Assembly (NCBI GenBank): GCA_025618425.1
Contig: CM046850.1
Location: 30,903,044-30,967,043 of the forward strand
Length of the DNA stretch: 64,000 nucleotides
Reading direction: 5' to 3'
Origin: Heliocidaris tuberculata
Lineage: Eukaryota; Echinodermata; Echinoidea; Camarodonta; Echinometridae
Of this stretch, positions 10,392 through 22,500 are shown one piece after another. A model generated the notes under the pieces. It did no database searches. It worked only from the letters and a program-made list of their open reading frames with translations, and was not told the DNA's origin. The translations under genes and the position numbers were made by a program. The first letter of the stretch is position 1. Every line of letters begins with the position of its first letter.

Positions 10392-12163
10392 GTTGGCACA
10401 TATATTTCCGGTTCCAGTCTATAGCTATAGTGAGCATACACTGATATTTCCTTGCTTTTTTCGTGCGTGATTGTTCTGCTGAAAACACGTTTTGCATCTT
10501 CGGCTCAACATCCCACATTGGGTGGCTTCACAGAAGAATCCCATTTAAATATCAACTGTATAAAAACACGATTATTTGCTAGATTAGGAACAAAAGGGAG
10601 TTTTTGCTATGCTGACCACGTTCTCTAACACATTTTCAATGACGCTCCGGCCGGACCCGGAAGCTCAGTTGCCAGCAATCACATGCCCAAACATTAGAGC
10701 GCTGCATGCGTTCAGATTCAGAGAGCTATATGTGATACGGAGAATTGTGATTTGATTATTTCGCAGCATGAAACTTTTGCAAATCTCAACCACTCGCAAA
10801 ATTCGTTAAAAAGTTTCATGCACGCGAAAATTTCTGGTCTTACAGTATTCAAAGGCGACCCTGGTACAGCTGTATTTGCAAGGCAATGTTCATGATTTTT
10901 ACGAGATTTTATCCTTCACTGATAAATATTCTGTGATGATTCACTCAAATATGGATATCTCGCCAAGGAAAGTGTTTCCGAAATTACAATTGAATTCATC
11001 GGTAACGTTCTACTGATGTAGATGAACAGCTGACCAGTGCCAATTTGAAGATCCATTGAATGTACTAGACGGGGCATACTTGGCATTAACCTGACCCACT
11101 TTCTCTTTGGCATGTCTGTTATGCATCATCTTTGTAAATTGGCAAACAGTCTCATTCTGTCAACAAGAAAAAAAAACCCACAACTTTCCCCCAAATAAAA
11201 ACCAAAACAACAACAAAGAAACCAACAAAAAACATTATTTTTAAGAACTGATCGACAGGATTAATGAACAAATGTCATGTGATGATTGTGTGCAGATTCC
11301 ATCATTTTTCACCAAGTACTATGACCTGAAATTTCCTGAAACTATGTGCAAACCTTTACTTGCATTTTTATCAATATTACATTTCATATATTTTGTGGAT
11401 AGATACAATAATTGTCATAATTGACAACAAATTGGTACATAATTTCTGTTCTTCTGAATCCAAAACTTCACTGTACTGGAAAAGCATTGTTGTCTACACT
11501 AGATATGAATGTAGTGAAGTTGCATTCATTTTACTCTTCTGTTTGGAATTAGTTAAAGATGCTTTGCTCACTGTATAGTCTATACAAAGACATAGGTTTA
11601 AGTTAAGATTATATTTTTTCTTCTATATAAAGTCTCAGGAATACAGACTAGTCCATGGAATGGCATAGTCTTGATTCCGGATTAAGTCAATTTTAATGTG
11701 TTACATGCAGGTGGATAACTCCAACATTAACTAAAGAGTGACATATTTTTCCTCCGAAGAACAAAATTATAGATAATTCAAGCTATTATCATTACATGTT
11801 TTATGCTGAAGTGGATCAACAAATTATTGTAAAGAATAGAAGTGTGAGAGGTAGAAGGAAATTTCTCACATAACTGCTTTATTGATAAAGGGTTGTTTTA
11901 CTTGAATGACTTCAAGAGATTTTAGAAATTGATTTTTTGCACAGTTTTATAATCACAGAAGACTTTCTTTAATGTTTTAATGATATCCTTAGAGTTTGCT
12001 ACCACCCTCAAGCATGAAAAATCAAATATTTTAGAAAACACTTTCACATCTTCTGAAGATGAATACTGCAGCAAGAAATCTTTTCTTTGAAAAGAAGATC
12101 AATATAGAAAAGCAAAATGATTGATTGTAGTAAAAAGCAAATGATTGATTTTAGTACATATTA
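10392..12163. other. mostly featureless
   Basis: 10600-10760 is slightly GC-richer and non-repetitive. 11165-11235 is an A/C-rich patch. The 72-residue plus-strand frame at 11360-11578 has no recognisable motif. No matched repeats. Confidence 0.4.
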
Positions 12164-12243
12164 TATGTTGAGGGCCAGAAGGGCGTTCATCCTGTGTGAA
12201 AGTATATGAGTTAACGCCCTTCTGGCTTTCAGCAGACGATATC
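12162..12243. mobile_element. family A hairpin MITE
   Basis: One of the best-preserved copies: arms GTTGAGGGCCAGAAGGGCG and AACGCCCTTCTGGCTTTCAG around a loop with GAAAGTATATGAGTTAAC. The RNA would form a stem of about 30 bp. Confidence 0.85.
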
Positions 12244-12354
12244 ACTATCATCCATAATCTGTTGTTTTCCTCCAGTCCTGCGATCGTGAAGTACAAGATC
12301 AATTTCAAATATTGACGTTAAAAATGCAATTTGAAGGCTTTTATGCTGAAGAAA

Positions 12355-12560
12355 TGAATGTTCTCTTATTTGCATATGGTATTAAAAACAGTTCTCTGGG
12401 GTGCGCTGTCGAGAAAGGCGATAGCAGGCACAAATTGGTTTGACACCGCGGTTGACACGAGAACTCGGTGCACCTGTGCCCCGTGCATAAATTGTCGGCA
12501 GCTCATTCCGTAAATGCCCCTGGGGCTAGCATGTATGCAAACTACATTTGATAATGCCTG
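12355..12560. promoter_or_regulatory. candidate conserved non-coding block
   Basis: GC-richer, CG-containing, non-repetitive DNA with an octamer-like ATTTGCATAT near 12369 and TATGCAAA near 12533, two sites typical of POU-domain factors. No gene is visible alongside. The regulatory call rests only on composition and two short motifs. Confidence 0.2.
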
Positions 12561-12564
12561 GTCT

Positions 12565-12780
12565 GTCTGTCTTTGCTGTCTCTCTTTGTTTCTTCATTTT
12601 TTCATTTGTTTCTTCTTTTTTTTTATTTGTCTCTCTCACTCCCTCTTGCACACTCTTAACTTCTTCTCTTTATGTCTTTCTGTCTTGTCTCTCTCCATCT
12701 CCTTTTGTCTCTCTCTGTGTCTCTCACTGTCCTTATCTTTTACTCAGATATCAATCACATATCTTGTTCTACCTCTTCAT
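12565..12780. repeat. pyrimidine-rich tract
   Basis: Imperfect TC/TTC tract. The 88- and 89-residue plus-strand frames (12514-12814) are Ser/Leu/Phe-rich translations of it, not genes. Confidence 0.85.
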
Positions 12781-12799
12781 TAGTCTGAAATGCAGACTC

Positions 12800-13114
12800 T
12801 ATGTTGACACGTAAACAGCATTCATGGTGAGTCAGTAGAGCATAAACCAGTTTGGCAGACGTTACAATCCATGAAAGGATTGCAAATAAAAAAAAAAAAA
12901 TGAAACCAATCCTTAGCAGAACTACCTTTAAGCATATTTCTCACAAATTGTTGAGAAAAATTAAAGTTGTTGCATACTTCCTTCTGCCTCTTGTGAGGTA
13001 GGATTTGTCTGAAATGTTAACAGTCTGGGAAATTCTAGTATGCAAATAGACTTTTCAAATGGAGGGACTGCAGCTCAAAGCTAGAGTGGCACCTGCACCT
13101 TTGAAAAGGATACA
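12800..13114. other. no recognisable feature
   Basis: Ordinary AT-rich sequence with an A run at 12888-12900. Confidence 0.4.
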
Positions 13115-13196
13115 TCATATGCTGAGAGCCAAAAAGACGTTAGCTCTATGTGACATGACAGGAGTTAACGCCCTTCTGGCTCTAAGCAGATGAAAT
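13115..13196. mobile_element. family A hairpin MITE
   Basis: Arms ATGCTGAGAGCCAAAAAGACG and GTTAACGCCCTTCTGGCTC, ending TAAGCAGATGAA. Confidence 0.8.
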
Positions 13197-13414
13197 GTGA
13201 ATGATGAGAAGTAGCGGGATCAACTAAGCCTCATCCAGCTGCAGACGGATAATGATACAGAGCAGGAAAGGAGAAAAATGAGATCTTATGTTAAACCATG
13301 TCTTCTCAGCTTCATTATGAATAATTCATCCGCTGAATATGTGCATGATGTCTAGAGATGATATGCATGCAAGGATAGATAGTGTAGGAGATGAATAGTG
13401 ATGAATAGGAGATA

Positions 13415-13560
13415 CGGTTGGAGGGGGGGGGGGGGGTTGCAGGATATGGGAGAGAAACTGAGATCATGGAAGCTGAGATGAATAGTGTTAGTGTGATGGA
13501 GTACTGGACAGATTATGAAAGACAGAGGGATAGAGAGAAAACAGAGACAGATAAAGAGAA

Positions 13561-13591
<31 letters not shown>

Positions 13592-13626
13592 GGGAGAGAG
13601 AGAGAGCATACACTCAGGGAGAGCAT
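13415..13626. repeat. G-run and (GA)n microsatellite
   Basis: A G homopolymer at 13422-13436 and a GA/GACA tract at 13520-13620. Overlapping frames of 85 and 70 residues are low-complexity. Confidence 0.9.
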
Positions 13627-14018
13627 TTAAGGATAAAGCTGAATTCTGGTCATGAGATTGAATTGTGAAAGAAACTGTCTGAAATCAATAATTGGGAAAG
13701 GTTGATTATATATATAGTGCATAAAAATTGGTGTATGCTGTAAGGTTTTGGAATCACCAAAACGAGAAGAAATTGACTCGGTCCTGCTGAGAGTCACATG
13801 CACTGCATACAGAAATGTGTATATGGGACTACATACACATGTTCGGCCCAAACATTTCAGCTGCTTGTCGTCATATTTCTAATAATTATAAGGGCATTTG
13901 AAGAGCAATCCTTATCAGGGGACATTTCTACTATGATGTTCTTCCAAACTGACATAAAAGGAATGAGTAAGCTCACAAATTATTTTTTACCTTTCCCAGA
14001 ACTCAACATTCTCTTTAA
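13627..14018 (-). mobile_element. family B MITE, complete
   Basis: Begins TTAAGGATAAAGCTGAATTC and ends AACTCAACATTCTCTTTAA, so both edges keep TTAA and the inverted tip (consensus TTAAAGAGAAGGTTGAGTTC). Inner blocks match the copies at 4671, 17581 and 59801 in the same orientation. The short frames inside (74 and 92 residues) do not recur as conserved frames in other copies. Confidence 0.9.
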
Positions 14019-14178
14019 GAATAAGAGGATGAAAAGTAGACAAAGGGTTCCTCGACAAACCCAGACTAGCATATGAATAAACTGAGCTAGAAATATAAAG
14101 ACTTTGTAAACAAAAATTCAGACACGTATATACACATACTAACTTACACACACAAGACTAAGACAGGACTGAGAGACC

Positions 14179-14515
14179 AGGGGGTGTTTCATAAAGCTGT
14201 TCGTAAAATTACGCATGACTTTACGAAAGACTTAAATATGACAAGCCAATTGGGATGCCCCGGGGTTGCCCCATCAATTTCAACTGCATCAACTAAAGTT
14301 GGACTCTGCAGATGTATATTAACATTTTTATTATGACAAACATTTTTAATGCAAAGTATATTGTTTGCAATAATTCAATTGAGGTTATTGGAAATACAGT
14401 CACACTTTGTTAAAACATCAGGAAAAACTGTGGGCATCCTATCTGGCACTTCATATTAAAGTCGTTCGTAAAGTCATGTGTAACTTTACTAACAGCTTTA
14501 TGAAACACATCCCCC
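14179..14515. mobile_element. family F foldback
   Basis: Left arm GGGTGTTTCATAAAGCTG with TTCGTAAA and GACTTTACGAA; right arm TTCGTAAAGTCATGTG and CAGCTTTATGAAACAC. The arms are imperfect inverted repeats of ~50 bp around an interior with CCAATTGG. Shares the GTTTCATAAA tip with 51589-51738. Confidence 0.75.
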
Positions 14516-14519
14516 CCCC

Positions 14520-15115
14520 CCAGAACACAGATAAACAGACAGGTAAGTACAGAAGGACAACGAGATAGAAAAGCCAAGACACAAAGACTGAGAAAAATAA
14601 TCCAGACAAAGTGACAGACAGTCAAAGAGTCAGAGCAAGACACTAAGACTGAAAGAAAATCCTTGATTTATCTTCATCTCTTAAGATCCAGAAAAAAGTG
14701 AATGATTTCATGCTGTTTTGGCTTTCAGCAAAAGACATGCAGACACATCACAGAACAACAGACATTGGGATACAAAATATAAGACTTTGTTATTATCTTT
14801 TTGAAAAAAAGAAGATTAAAAATAGAAAAGAGAGCACCATAAACCAGTTTTTCTCTGAACACCGTGCCTATTTATATAGGTCATGGTATAACCAAATTCT
14901 CCATGCATTATGCAGGGGAATAAAGGCGATCACTTTCTGCTCCTGACTCAAGATTTTGACAGGCAAAAAGACGGATGTGCCTTCTAGAAATTCTGAGAAA
15001 TGCTCTGTCCATAAACTCTGCATTTGATTGAAATGGTATTATGCCAAATTAGATGATTATGGTCATCCCCTGCTTGTGAAAAAAAAAAGCATGCTTGAAT
15101 TCCACCATGCTTCGA
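14520..15115. other. no recognisable feature
   Basis: A CAGA/GACA-rich stretch (14520-14650), then AT-rich DNA. The 82-residue plus-strand frame at 14698-14946 has no motif that I recognise and no splice context that convinces me. Confidence 0.4.
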
Positions 15116-15529
15116 TTAACCCTTTCAGGACAGGAATTATTTAAGGCCTAAATTGGTCACATTCTGTTCTTCGAATTGGCAACAATAACACTTTTCCTTT
15201 AGTGCTACATGGTTCAATAAGGTGTAACGTCTTTGAAAACAATATACATGGTTAGGAATTTTGTTGAAAAGTTGAAAAAATTGCCAATTTTGACAAAAAC
15301 CAATGATTTTGAACCTCTCAAAGTGTTGCCAATTTAAGGATTTTCAACCTTATTCTCGTTCCTAAAATTCTGGCATCGAACTCAATAATGGTCATGCAAC
15401 AAAAAGGACATAGTTTGTGCAGAAATTTTTGTTCTTTCTACTCATGTATCTGGTATATTTTTTAGAGCTCTGAATCAAAAGTTATTGAGCCAAACCACAA
15501 AATGTGGTCAATTGTCTCGAAAGGGTTAA
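15116..15529 (-). mobile_element. family C MITE, complete
   Basis: Exact TTAA at both edges; tips TTAACCCTTTCAGGACA and GTCTCGAAAGGGTTAA. The CCCTTT tip next to TTAA is piggyBac-like. It is the reverse complement of the copy at 19243 along its whole length (414 against 416 bp). Non-coding. Confidence 0.9.
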
Positions 15530-15597
15530 CAACATTCAATTTACATTTGAAATTTCTACTGCTGTTTCACTTGGTGGTATCGTTTCATTAAAGGCCT

Positions 15598-15985
15598 TTA
15601 AAGAGAAGGTTGAGTTCTGGGAAAGGTGAAAAATAATTTGTGAGCTTTCTCATTCTTTTTATGTCAGTTTGGAAGAACATATCATAGTAGAAAAGTCCCC
15701 CTGAAAAGGATTGTTCTTCAAATGCCTTCATATTCGAAATATGATGAGAAATATCTGAAGTGTTCGGGCGGGACATTCTTTTTTTTTTACAATGCCACAT
15801 CATGCGTTCAATACCATATACCCATTCAGTGAGATTGGATCAATTTCTTGTCATTTTGATGATTCCAAAACCTCACAGTATACACCAGTTCTCATAAAGT
15901 AGACATGATCAACCTTTCCCAATTGCTTTGGAATGTTTTTTTTTTTACAATGTAATCGCATGACTAGAACTCAACCTTCTCTTTA
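15598..15985 (+). mobile_element. family B MITE, complete
   Basis: Starts TTAAAGAGAAGGTTGAGTTC and ends GAACTCAACCTTCTCTTTAC; the last TTAA has decayed to TTAC. The terminal inverted repeat is ~22 bp. A 71-residue minus-strand frame inside is accidental. Confidence 0.9.
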
Positions 15986-16022
15986 CGTACTAGTTTACTG
16001 ACATTGCATTGAGACGCTTGTA

Positions 16023-16519
16023 TTAAAGGGGGTACCCAATGCTGAAACAATGTTAGTTCATTTAAAAGATCATGATTTTATTAGAAGAAAATCATCTAAC
16101 TTAAATTTTTTTTTTAATTCGTGTTGCCAGAAAATCCCCGAAATATGGTAAGATTTCAGGATATTTTGGCCCCTCAGCTGTGTCCCAATTTCAGCTAGGT
16201 AACCACAATGACGTCAAAGTGGTTACCTTGTCGCGCAATTATAGCAAAATGCGCGCAAGGTGTAATGCATTTTGTACAGTCTAGCGCGCAACACATCTGC
16301 AATACGCGAACCTGGGTAACCACTTTGACGTCATTGTGGTTACCTAGCTGAAATTGGGACACAGCTGAGGGGCCGAAATATCCTGAAGTCTTACCATATT
16401 TCGGGGATTTTTCTGGCAACACGAATTTTAAAAAAACTTAAGGCAGATGATTTTCTGCTAATAAAATCATGATCTTTTAAATGAACTAACATTGTTTCAG
16501 CATTGGGTACCCCCTTTAA
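16023..16519. mobile_element. TTAA foldback with 205-bp arms
   Basis: The left arm 16023-16227 and right arm 16315-16519 are near-perfect inverted copies of 205 bp, separated by an 87-bp unpaired centre with GCGCGCAA and TAGCGCGC. Outer tips are TTAAAGGGGGTACCC and its complement; inner tips are GGTAACCACTTTGACGTCA and its complement. No frame longer than 75 residues. Arm identity is far higher than between other inverted repeats in the window, so it is young or maintained by conversion. Confidence 0.9.
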
Positions 16520-16872
16520 GATTAAGATGCATTTCATGATGCCCAGTATTCTAGTTCACATATGTTGAAAAGAAGTGTTGGAAAGTGTGTCCAGATTATT
16601 AGGCTACTTCTTCTTTATGAATTATATATCATGATTATTATAAATAATTTATCATTATTATATAACATCTTTTGGGGGAAAAAATGTTGTAAAAATTTGG
16701 AATAATATTGAAATAATATTTGGATTGAAAACAATAGAAGGGATGAGAAATAACACTATTCTCACTACACATCTTGCAACAGTCACCCTGTTTACAATCT
16801 TCATGCAGCTGTGAGCATTTAATTTAAAAATAATTTGTAAGCTATTTTGATAATAGTCGCATCTTCCTTTAA
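16516..16872. mobile_element. possible TTAA element abutting the foldback
   Basis: Begins at the same TTAA that closes the foldback (TTAAGATTAAGATGC) and ends GCATCTTCCTTTAA, giving an imperfect 14-bp inverted tip. The interior is AT-rich (ATTATATA-rich at 16615-16665). Only one copy is seen, so this is tentative. Confidence 0.35.
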
Positions 16873-17580
16873 AACCCATCAGTACACATAATTGTAAGCT
16901 TTTGTAGAAATATGGATATAAGTCCTTCTGGCAGTGGTGGTGGTGTTCTGTATTTCTTGTTCATGACAAGCCTTTCTTGAAGTGATGTATCACTGACATT
17001 TGGGAGAATCGGGTGCAAATGGCTTTTAATGGATGGATTTATGCAAGGAATCTGAAAGGAGTTGAGTGAAGAAAGAGAGAATACCTTGTCTCGTTTTCAT
17101 CCCATTAGAAAGAAACATAGAGATGGAAATGATGAGCTTGAGCCTTGTTTGCATCATGGATAAGTTCTAGGAAATTCAGTTCTGGAAAATATATTTTTAG
17201 AAAATTGTATGCAAGAAAAGTACATTTCAGACATGTGAATTCTGGTAAAGTAATTTTCAAGTGGAAAACTGCTGGTGTGATTCCAATAATGAATAAAGAT
17301 AATGTGAATGATACAAGGATTTTCTTTGGTTTATCTTTATCTTTTTCTTCTAGAATATTATATTCTAAAACATTACAAATTTAAATGTGAACACTGTTGG
17401 TGTGTTTCAATAATGAATGATGATATACCCAGTTAAAGAGCTCACTGTGGACTCATACAATGTTACTTTTATTTACCAGTATAGCGGTATAGCGTGATGC
17501 CTTCTCTCTGCATTATCTGATGCTGTGTCAATAAATATATGAGTCCCTTTTGTGACATTTTGACATTTTGACTGTGATGT
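16873..17580. other. no recognisable feature
   Basis: AT-rich. A 79-residue plus-strand frame at 17145-17384 has Lys/Phe/Ser-rich, unremarkable composition. Confidence 0.4.
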
Positions 17581-17929
17581 TTAAAGATAAAGAAACTGTC
17601 TCAAAGCAATTGGGAAAGGTTTATCATATCTACATAAGAATTGGTGTCTACTGTGAGGTTTTGGAATTATCAAAATGATAAGAAATTGACCCAATCGCAC
17701 TGATAAGTACATGCACTGCACACATAAATGGGTATACGGGACTGCACACTCATGTGGCATGAATGTTCGGCCCAAACACTTTCTTGTCATATTTTAAATA
17801 TGGGGGCATTTGAAGAGCAATCCTTTTCAGAAGACATTTCTACTATGATGTTCTTCAAAACTGGCATATAAGGAATGAGAAAGCTCACAAATTTTTTTTC
17901 ACCTTTCCCAGAATTCAACCTTCCATTAA
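17581..17929 (-). mobile_element. family B MITE, deleted tip
   Basis: TTAA at both edges. The left tip is shortened: TTAAAGATAAAGAAACTGTC lacks the TTGAGTTC part. The right end reads CCCAGAATTCAACCTTCC and then ATTAA. The inner block GACATTTCTACTATGATGTT is intact. Confidence 0.85.
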
Positions 17930-18430
17930 TATAGAGGTGTATAGTGATGAAATCATTGGTTAAACCGAGATTAGATGGTAGGGCTATGAAATAAACTTTC
18001 GTAAGAAAAACAAAAAAGCTTTGCTAATTGAACTCTCCAGTTTATTATGAATTGATAATGCTTCATGCCTGGATAGTTTAGTTGGCCTTTCTCATTACAA
18101 TTTTTTGGGGGGTCATGGCTTTTGGTGCCTGCAGGGCTAGAGAATGACATCAGTATTTTGGAAGGTGATATCCAGTAAAAATGTCCCCAAAATTGTTTTA
18201 GAAATCCTTTTTGTGGTCTTGCAGTTTTTCATTATTTAACTTTTTATGTGAAAATTTGTAAATTATTGGAAAATGTGAATCATTCTGTCCTTGAATGAGA
18301 AATGATGATTTAATTGTAGTGATCCTTGCTTGCGTCATATTGCAAATTAGCAACTCTATGATGTCATGTATTCATTTTTTTTTTTATACTTCAGAACCAA
18401 AAGAGCATAAAGGGAAAACAGGTGTCATAC
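17930..18430. other. no recognisable feature
   Basis: AT-rich with a T run near 18376-18385. Nothing matched. Confidence 0.4.
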
Positions 18431-18499
18431 CTTGAGAGACAGAAGGACATTAACCTAGTTTGAAATGATATGATTTAACGCCTCTCTAGCTGTCAGAAA
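18429..18499. mobile_element. family A hairpin MITE, degraded
   Basis: Arms TTGAGAGACAGAAGGACATT and TTAACGCCTCTCTAGCTGTC. An old copy with several substitutions. Confidence 0.65.
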
Positions 18500-19080
18500 A
18501 CCCTTTAAAAAAAAAACATTTTAACCAGTCATTCTCCTCTTTGTTTTACATTTGAATCAGTAATATATAGTTGACTGATTAGAACCACTCTGTACCCCTC
18601 CCATCTTATGCTTACATATTTGATTTTACAAATAAATTGTGCTGCATTTTTATTCCTGCCAAATAAAGCATGATTTTGAGTCCCATCTGCCGGTGAAATT
18701 ATTACCTCTTGGCAGATTGAACGCTTCACAGAGTGGAAAAATTCCCATCAGCGATGATGGGCTGAAATTTGATTGTAATGTGAGTGTCCTTGGGGGCCTA
18801 GGAATGGATAAATTGAATTGATTCAAGGAATTAGATAGTAATGGAGTGTGTTTATGAGGTAGAATGGAGTTTCTGTTAGCAACGCTTGATTTCTGTTATC
18901 TGAGTAAGATGAGAAACTACTCTCTAAGATGAGTCTTTGATGTTTGATTTTACTTGAGAGCGGAGTGTGTGGTGTGATGGTGCGTCTTCATGATGCAATA
19001 AGAATATTGAACCATCGAGGAAGGTGTAGTATGTATGACAGTTGTAAACTGTAATGCTACTTCTGCTACCAGTGGTTCTT
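18500..19080. other. no recognisable feature
   Basis: A 60-residue plus-strand frame at 18639-18821 lies in slightly GC-richer DNA but matches no family that I know. The remainder is AT-rich. Confidence 0.35.
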
Positions 19081-19145
19081 CTTGTTTGCTGCCTGCAATA
19101 AGGCTGTTATTGACATTCATAATGCTTCATCTTTGTTGAGTTCTT
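19081..19145 (+). repeat. single unit of the 54-kb tandem repeat
   Basis: Contains CTGCCTGCAATAAGGCTGTT followed by a CATTCATAATGCTTCA-like part, matching the ~70-bp units repeated at 54101-54415 (CTGCCTGCAATAAGGCCGCT). A lone unit 35 kb away shows that the unit is dispersed. Confidence 0.6.
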
Positions 19146-19243
19146 GTAAAGGTGAAAAATTATGTATGAGCCTACTCAATCTTTTTAGTCCTATTCTTGA
19201 AGAATATCATAATAGGAGTGTCACATGAAAAAAGATTGCTCAT
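19146..19243 (+). mobile_element. family B fragment
   Basis: Matches the first ~100 bp inside the family B tip (AAAGGTGAAAAATTATGTAT, then AGAATATCATAATAGGAGTG), with the outer tip missing. It ends at the TTAA of the family C copy and does not resume on the other side, so it was truncated rather than simply interrupted. Confidence 0.65.
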
Positions 19244-19658
19244 TAACCCTTTCAAGACAATTGACCACATTTTGTGGTTTGGCTCAGTAACTTTTGATCC
19301 AGAGCTCTAAAAAATATACCAGATGCACGAGTAGAAAGAGCAAAATTTTCTGCGCACACTATGTCCATTTTTATTGCATGACCATATTGCGTTTGATGCC
19401 AGGAATTTTAAAAACAAGAATAAGCTTTGAGATCCTTAAATTGGCAACACATTGAGAGGTTTAAAATCATTGTTTTTCATCAAAGTTGGCAATTTCTTTC
19501 AACTATTCAACAAATTTCTAACCATGTATATTGTTTTCAAAGACATTACACCTTATTTGAACCATGTAGCACTAAAAGAAAAATATTATTGTTGCCAATT
19601 TGAAGAACAAAATGTGATCAATTTAGCCCTTAAATAATCTCTGTCCTGAATGGGTTAA
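19243..19658 (+). mobile_element. family C MITE, complete
   Basis: TTAA at both edges, tips TTAACCCTTTCAAGACAATT and GTCCTGAATGGGTTAA. Full-length match in opposite orientation to 15116-15529. Confidence 0.9.
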
Positions 19659-20017
19659 AGGCCCTTAAAGAGAAGGATGAGTTCTGGGAAAGGTGAAAAA
19701 TAATTTGTGAGCTTTCTCATTCCTTTTATGTCAGTTTGGAAGAACATATCATAGTAGAAATGTCCCCTGAAAAGGATTGCTCTCCAAATGCCCTCATTTT
19801 CGAAATATGACGAGAAATAGCTGAAGTGTTAGGGCCGAACATTCATTCCATGTGTGTGTAAAGTCCCATATACCCATTGCTGTGTGCAGTGCATGTGTTT
19901 CAGCGAGATTTGTCAATTTCTTATCATTTTGATGATTCCAAAACCTCACAGTATACACCAAGTTTTATGTAGACATGATCAACCTTTCACAATTGCTTTG
20001 TGACAATGTAATCTCAT

Positions 20018-21394
20018 TAGTCTGGTTCACTATGTAAGAAAATGGGCTTTCGTTCAAAATTTTTGGAGATTAGCAAAACTATACATTTTCATAATCGTTA
20101 GAACATGGAAAATTCAAAAATTGATGTTGGCATTTGCACAAATCACCGGCATAGCGGCCATTTTGGATTTTCAAAATGGCCGCTATGTGTAACTCGTATT
20201 GAACAAATTTGAAGATATTTTTTAAACAGAACCTCATCTTACCATGTATGTATCATCATATTAAAGGGCATTAAATTTTCTACAACATGATACCACATTA
20301 ACTGGGTTTGGTGATGATTTGCGATACAATTCTTGGCCAAGAATGTGATTGTTTACATAATTATTTACAAATATGAATTTCTTCAAAATACGTATTTCTC
20401 ATTATTTCAAAAGTTATTTTTACAAATTAGTTCAAACTTTTCAGAAAACTTTCCATATGTACGGTTAATATCATACAAAAATTACAAGTTCAGTGCTTCT
20501 CAAACAAACAAAATTATAGCGCTCTGAAGTTGACACTTTGATATTAGCTAAAGTAGAGAATCGATAACAAATGTGGTTACTAAGTGCTGCCTTCTCCCTG
20601 ACAATGGTAACATTGGGAGACGTGCAATGGATTATTTCGGTAGTACATGCTATTGTCATGCAGATGAATATTTTAATAGGAAGTGGGATATCAGATGATT
20701 CAGCACGATCATATTTTAGTAATATACAATTGTTTATTAGTTCCCGTTGCCATGGTTGCTATGATACAAATGCGCCTAATAACCGAGGATGTGTGTTGAG
20801 AAATCAATAAGACTAACTGTCCGATAATATATATGAGGAAACCTGGTTTCAAGTGATAATCATGATTCACACTCCAAGACACGTATATACTAGATTATAG
20901 GATACAGAACTTGCACCCCATACATGTCCATGCCTTCCCCTCCCCCTTTCTGTTTTTAAAACGGGACAAATTGGTACAAAGTAATATTCATAAAGTACTT
21001 TGCATGATCATGATGATGGTAAGAAAATCAGTGAGCCTTGACAAATCATTTAAAATATCATGGTTAATGGAAAAAATATCTGCCAATGCCTTATCCTTCT
21101 TCCCGCCCCTTCCCCTCTAAAGTTTAACTTAAAACAATACCTACAAGTATTACTGGTACAAGGAAGCAATTCAGGCCATCAGTGAAATAACATGGGACCT
21201 GTATTCACATGATTATTTACACTCTAAAACATGTAGATACTTTTTTTGTTTTAAGTACTTGGTTGACCCCCAAAACTGGGTCACTTCTAACATTTCTAAG
21301 CACTTTCAGTATTAAAACAAGCAGTCTTACGAGGTGGGGAGGGGTGGGGGCTAGGGACTGAAAGAAAAGTTTACATTCGGGCAAGAGGCGTCAG

Positions 21395-21455
<61 letters not shown>

Positions 21456-22500
21456 CATTTTCAAAATACAAAATGACCGCCGTGTTCGATGACGCATTAA
21501 TATTAGAAGTCTAATTATGTCACCAATTGTTTTATCGACCAAGAAAATGGAGGATTAAAATATTTTTGCTAAGTCCCTAGGTTGACCGGAAGCAGAGATA
21601 AGGCAACTTATATATTACACGTATGCCATTTTGAAAATCCAAAATGGCCTCCATATGCGAGGAAGCGTTAGAAGAAGATGTCTAGCGATGTCATCATTTG
21701 TTTTCTGCACCCATAAATAGTAGGATTGGCACATTTCATTACGTTAATACCTTTGAAAGAAGCCGAGATAAGGCAAATTATGTATTTTATGGCGGCCATT
21801 TTGAAAATCCAAAATGGCCACCATGCCGGTGTTTGTGCAAATGCCAACATCAATTTTTTGTTTATCCATGCTCTAACGATTCCGAAAATATATAGTTTTG
21901 CTAATCTCAAAAAATTGTGAACAAAATATACATAGTGAACCTGACTAGAAAGCAGCCCTGGGCATTATTTCTTTGTTTTAGCAAATATCAAAGTGTTGAT
22001 TTTAGAGTACTATAACTTTTTTGTTAGATAAGCAATGAACTTGTAACTTTCAGATGATATTGACCCTATATATGGATGCTTTTCTGTAAAGTTGGAAGTC
22101 ATTAATGAAACGGACTTTTGAAATATGAGGAAATGTGTATTTTGAAGCAATTCATATATTCGAAAAAAATTAATAAAAATCACATTTTCGGCCCAAAATT
22201 GTTATACAAATCATCACCAAACCCAGCGAATGTGGTGTCATGTTGTAGAGAATTTAACGCCCTTTGATATGCTACCACAAACATGATAGAATGAGGTTCT
22301 CTTCCAAAAATATCTTCAAAAGTGTTCAATACTAGTTATATATGGCGGCCATTTTGAAAATCCAAAATGGCTGCTCGGTCAGGATTTTGTGCAAATGCCA
22401 ACATCAATTTTCGGATTCCCCATGTTCTACCGATTCCAAAAATGTATAGTTTTGCTAATCTCCAAAAATTTTGAACAAAAATACATAGTGAACCTGACTA
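20018..22500. mobile_element. 2.48-kb foldback with CAT duplication
   Basis: Terminal repeats TAGTCTGGTTCACTATGTA (left) and TACATAGTGAACCTGACTA (right), flanked by CAT on both sides. Inverted homology runs inward for about 530 bp (20018-20555 against about 21975-22500). The interior has two ~170-bp tandem units (21455-21624 and 21625-21793), an AT/GT microsatellite (21398-21455), and a third terminus-like block ending at 21947 (AGTGAACCTGACTA). The palindrome GCCATTTTGAAAATCCAAAA plus TGGC or a variant occurs five times. No transposase-like frame is visible. The 3-bp duplication would fit PIF/Harbinger or CACTA types, but the tips match neither convincingly. Confidence 0.8.
21398..21455. repeat. 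(TA)n(TG)n microsatellite
   Basis: About 13 TA units followed by TG/GGTG units, inside the foldback. Confidence 0.95.
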
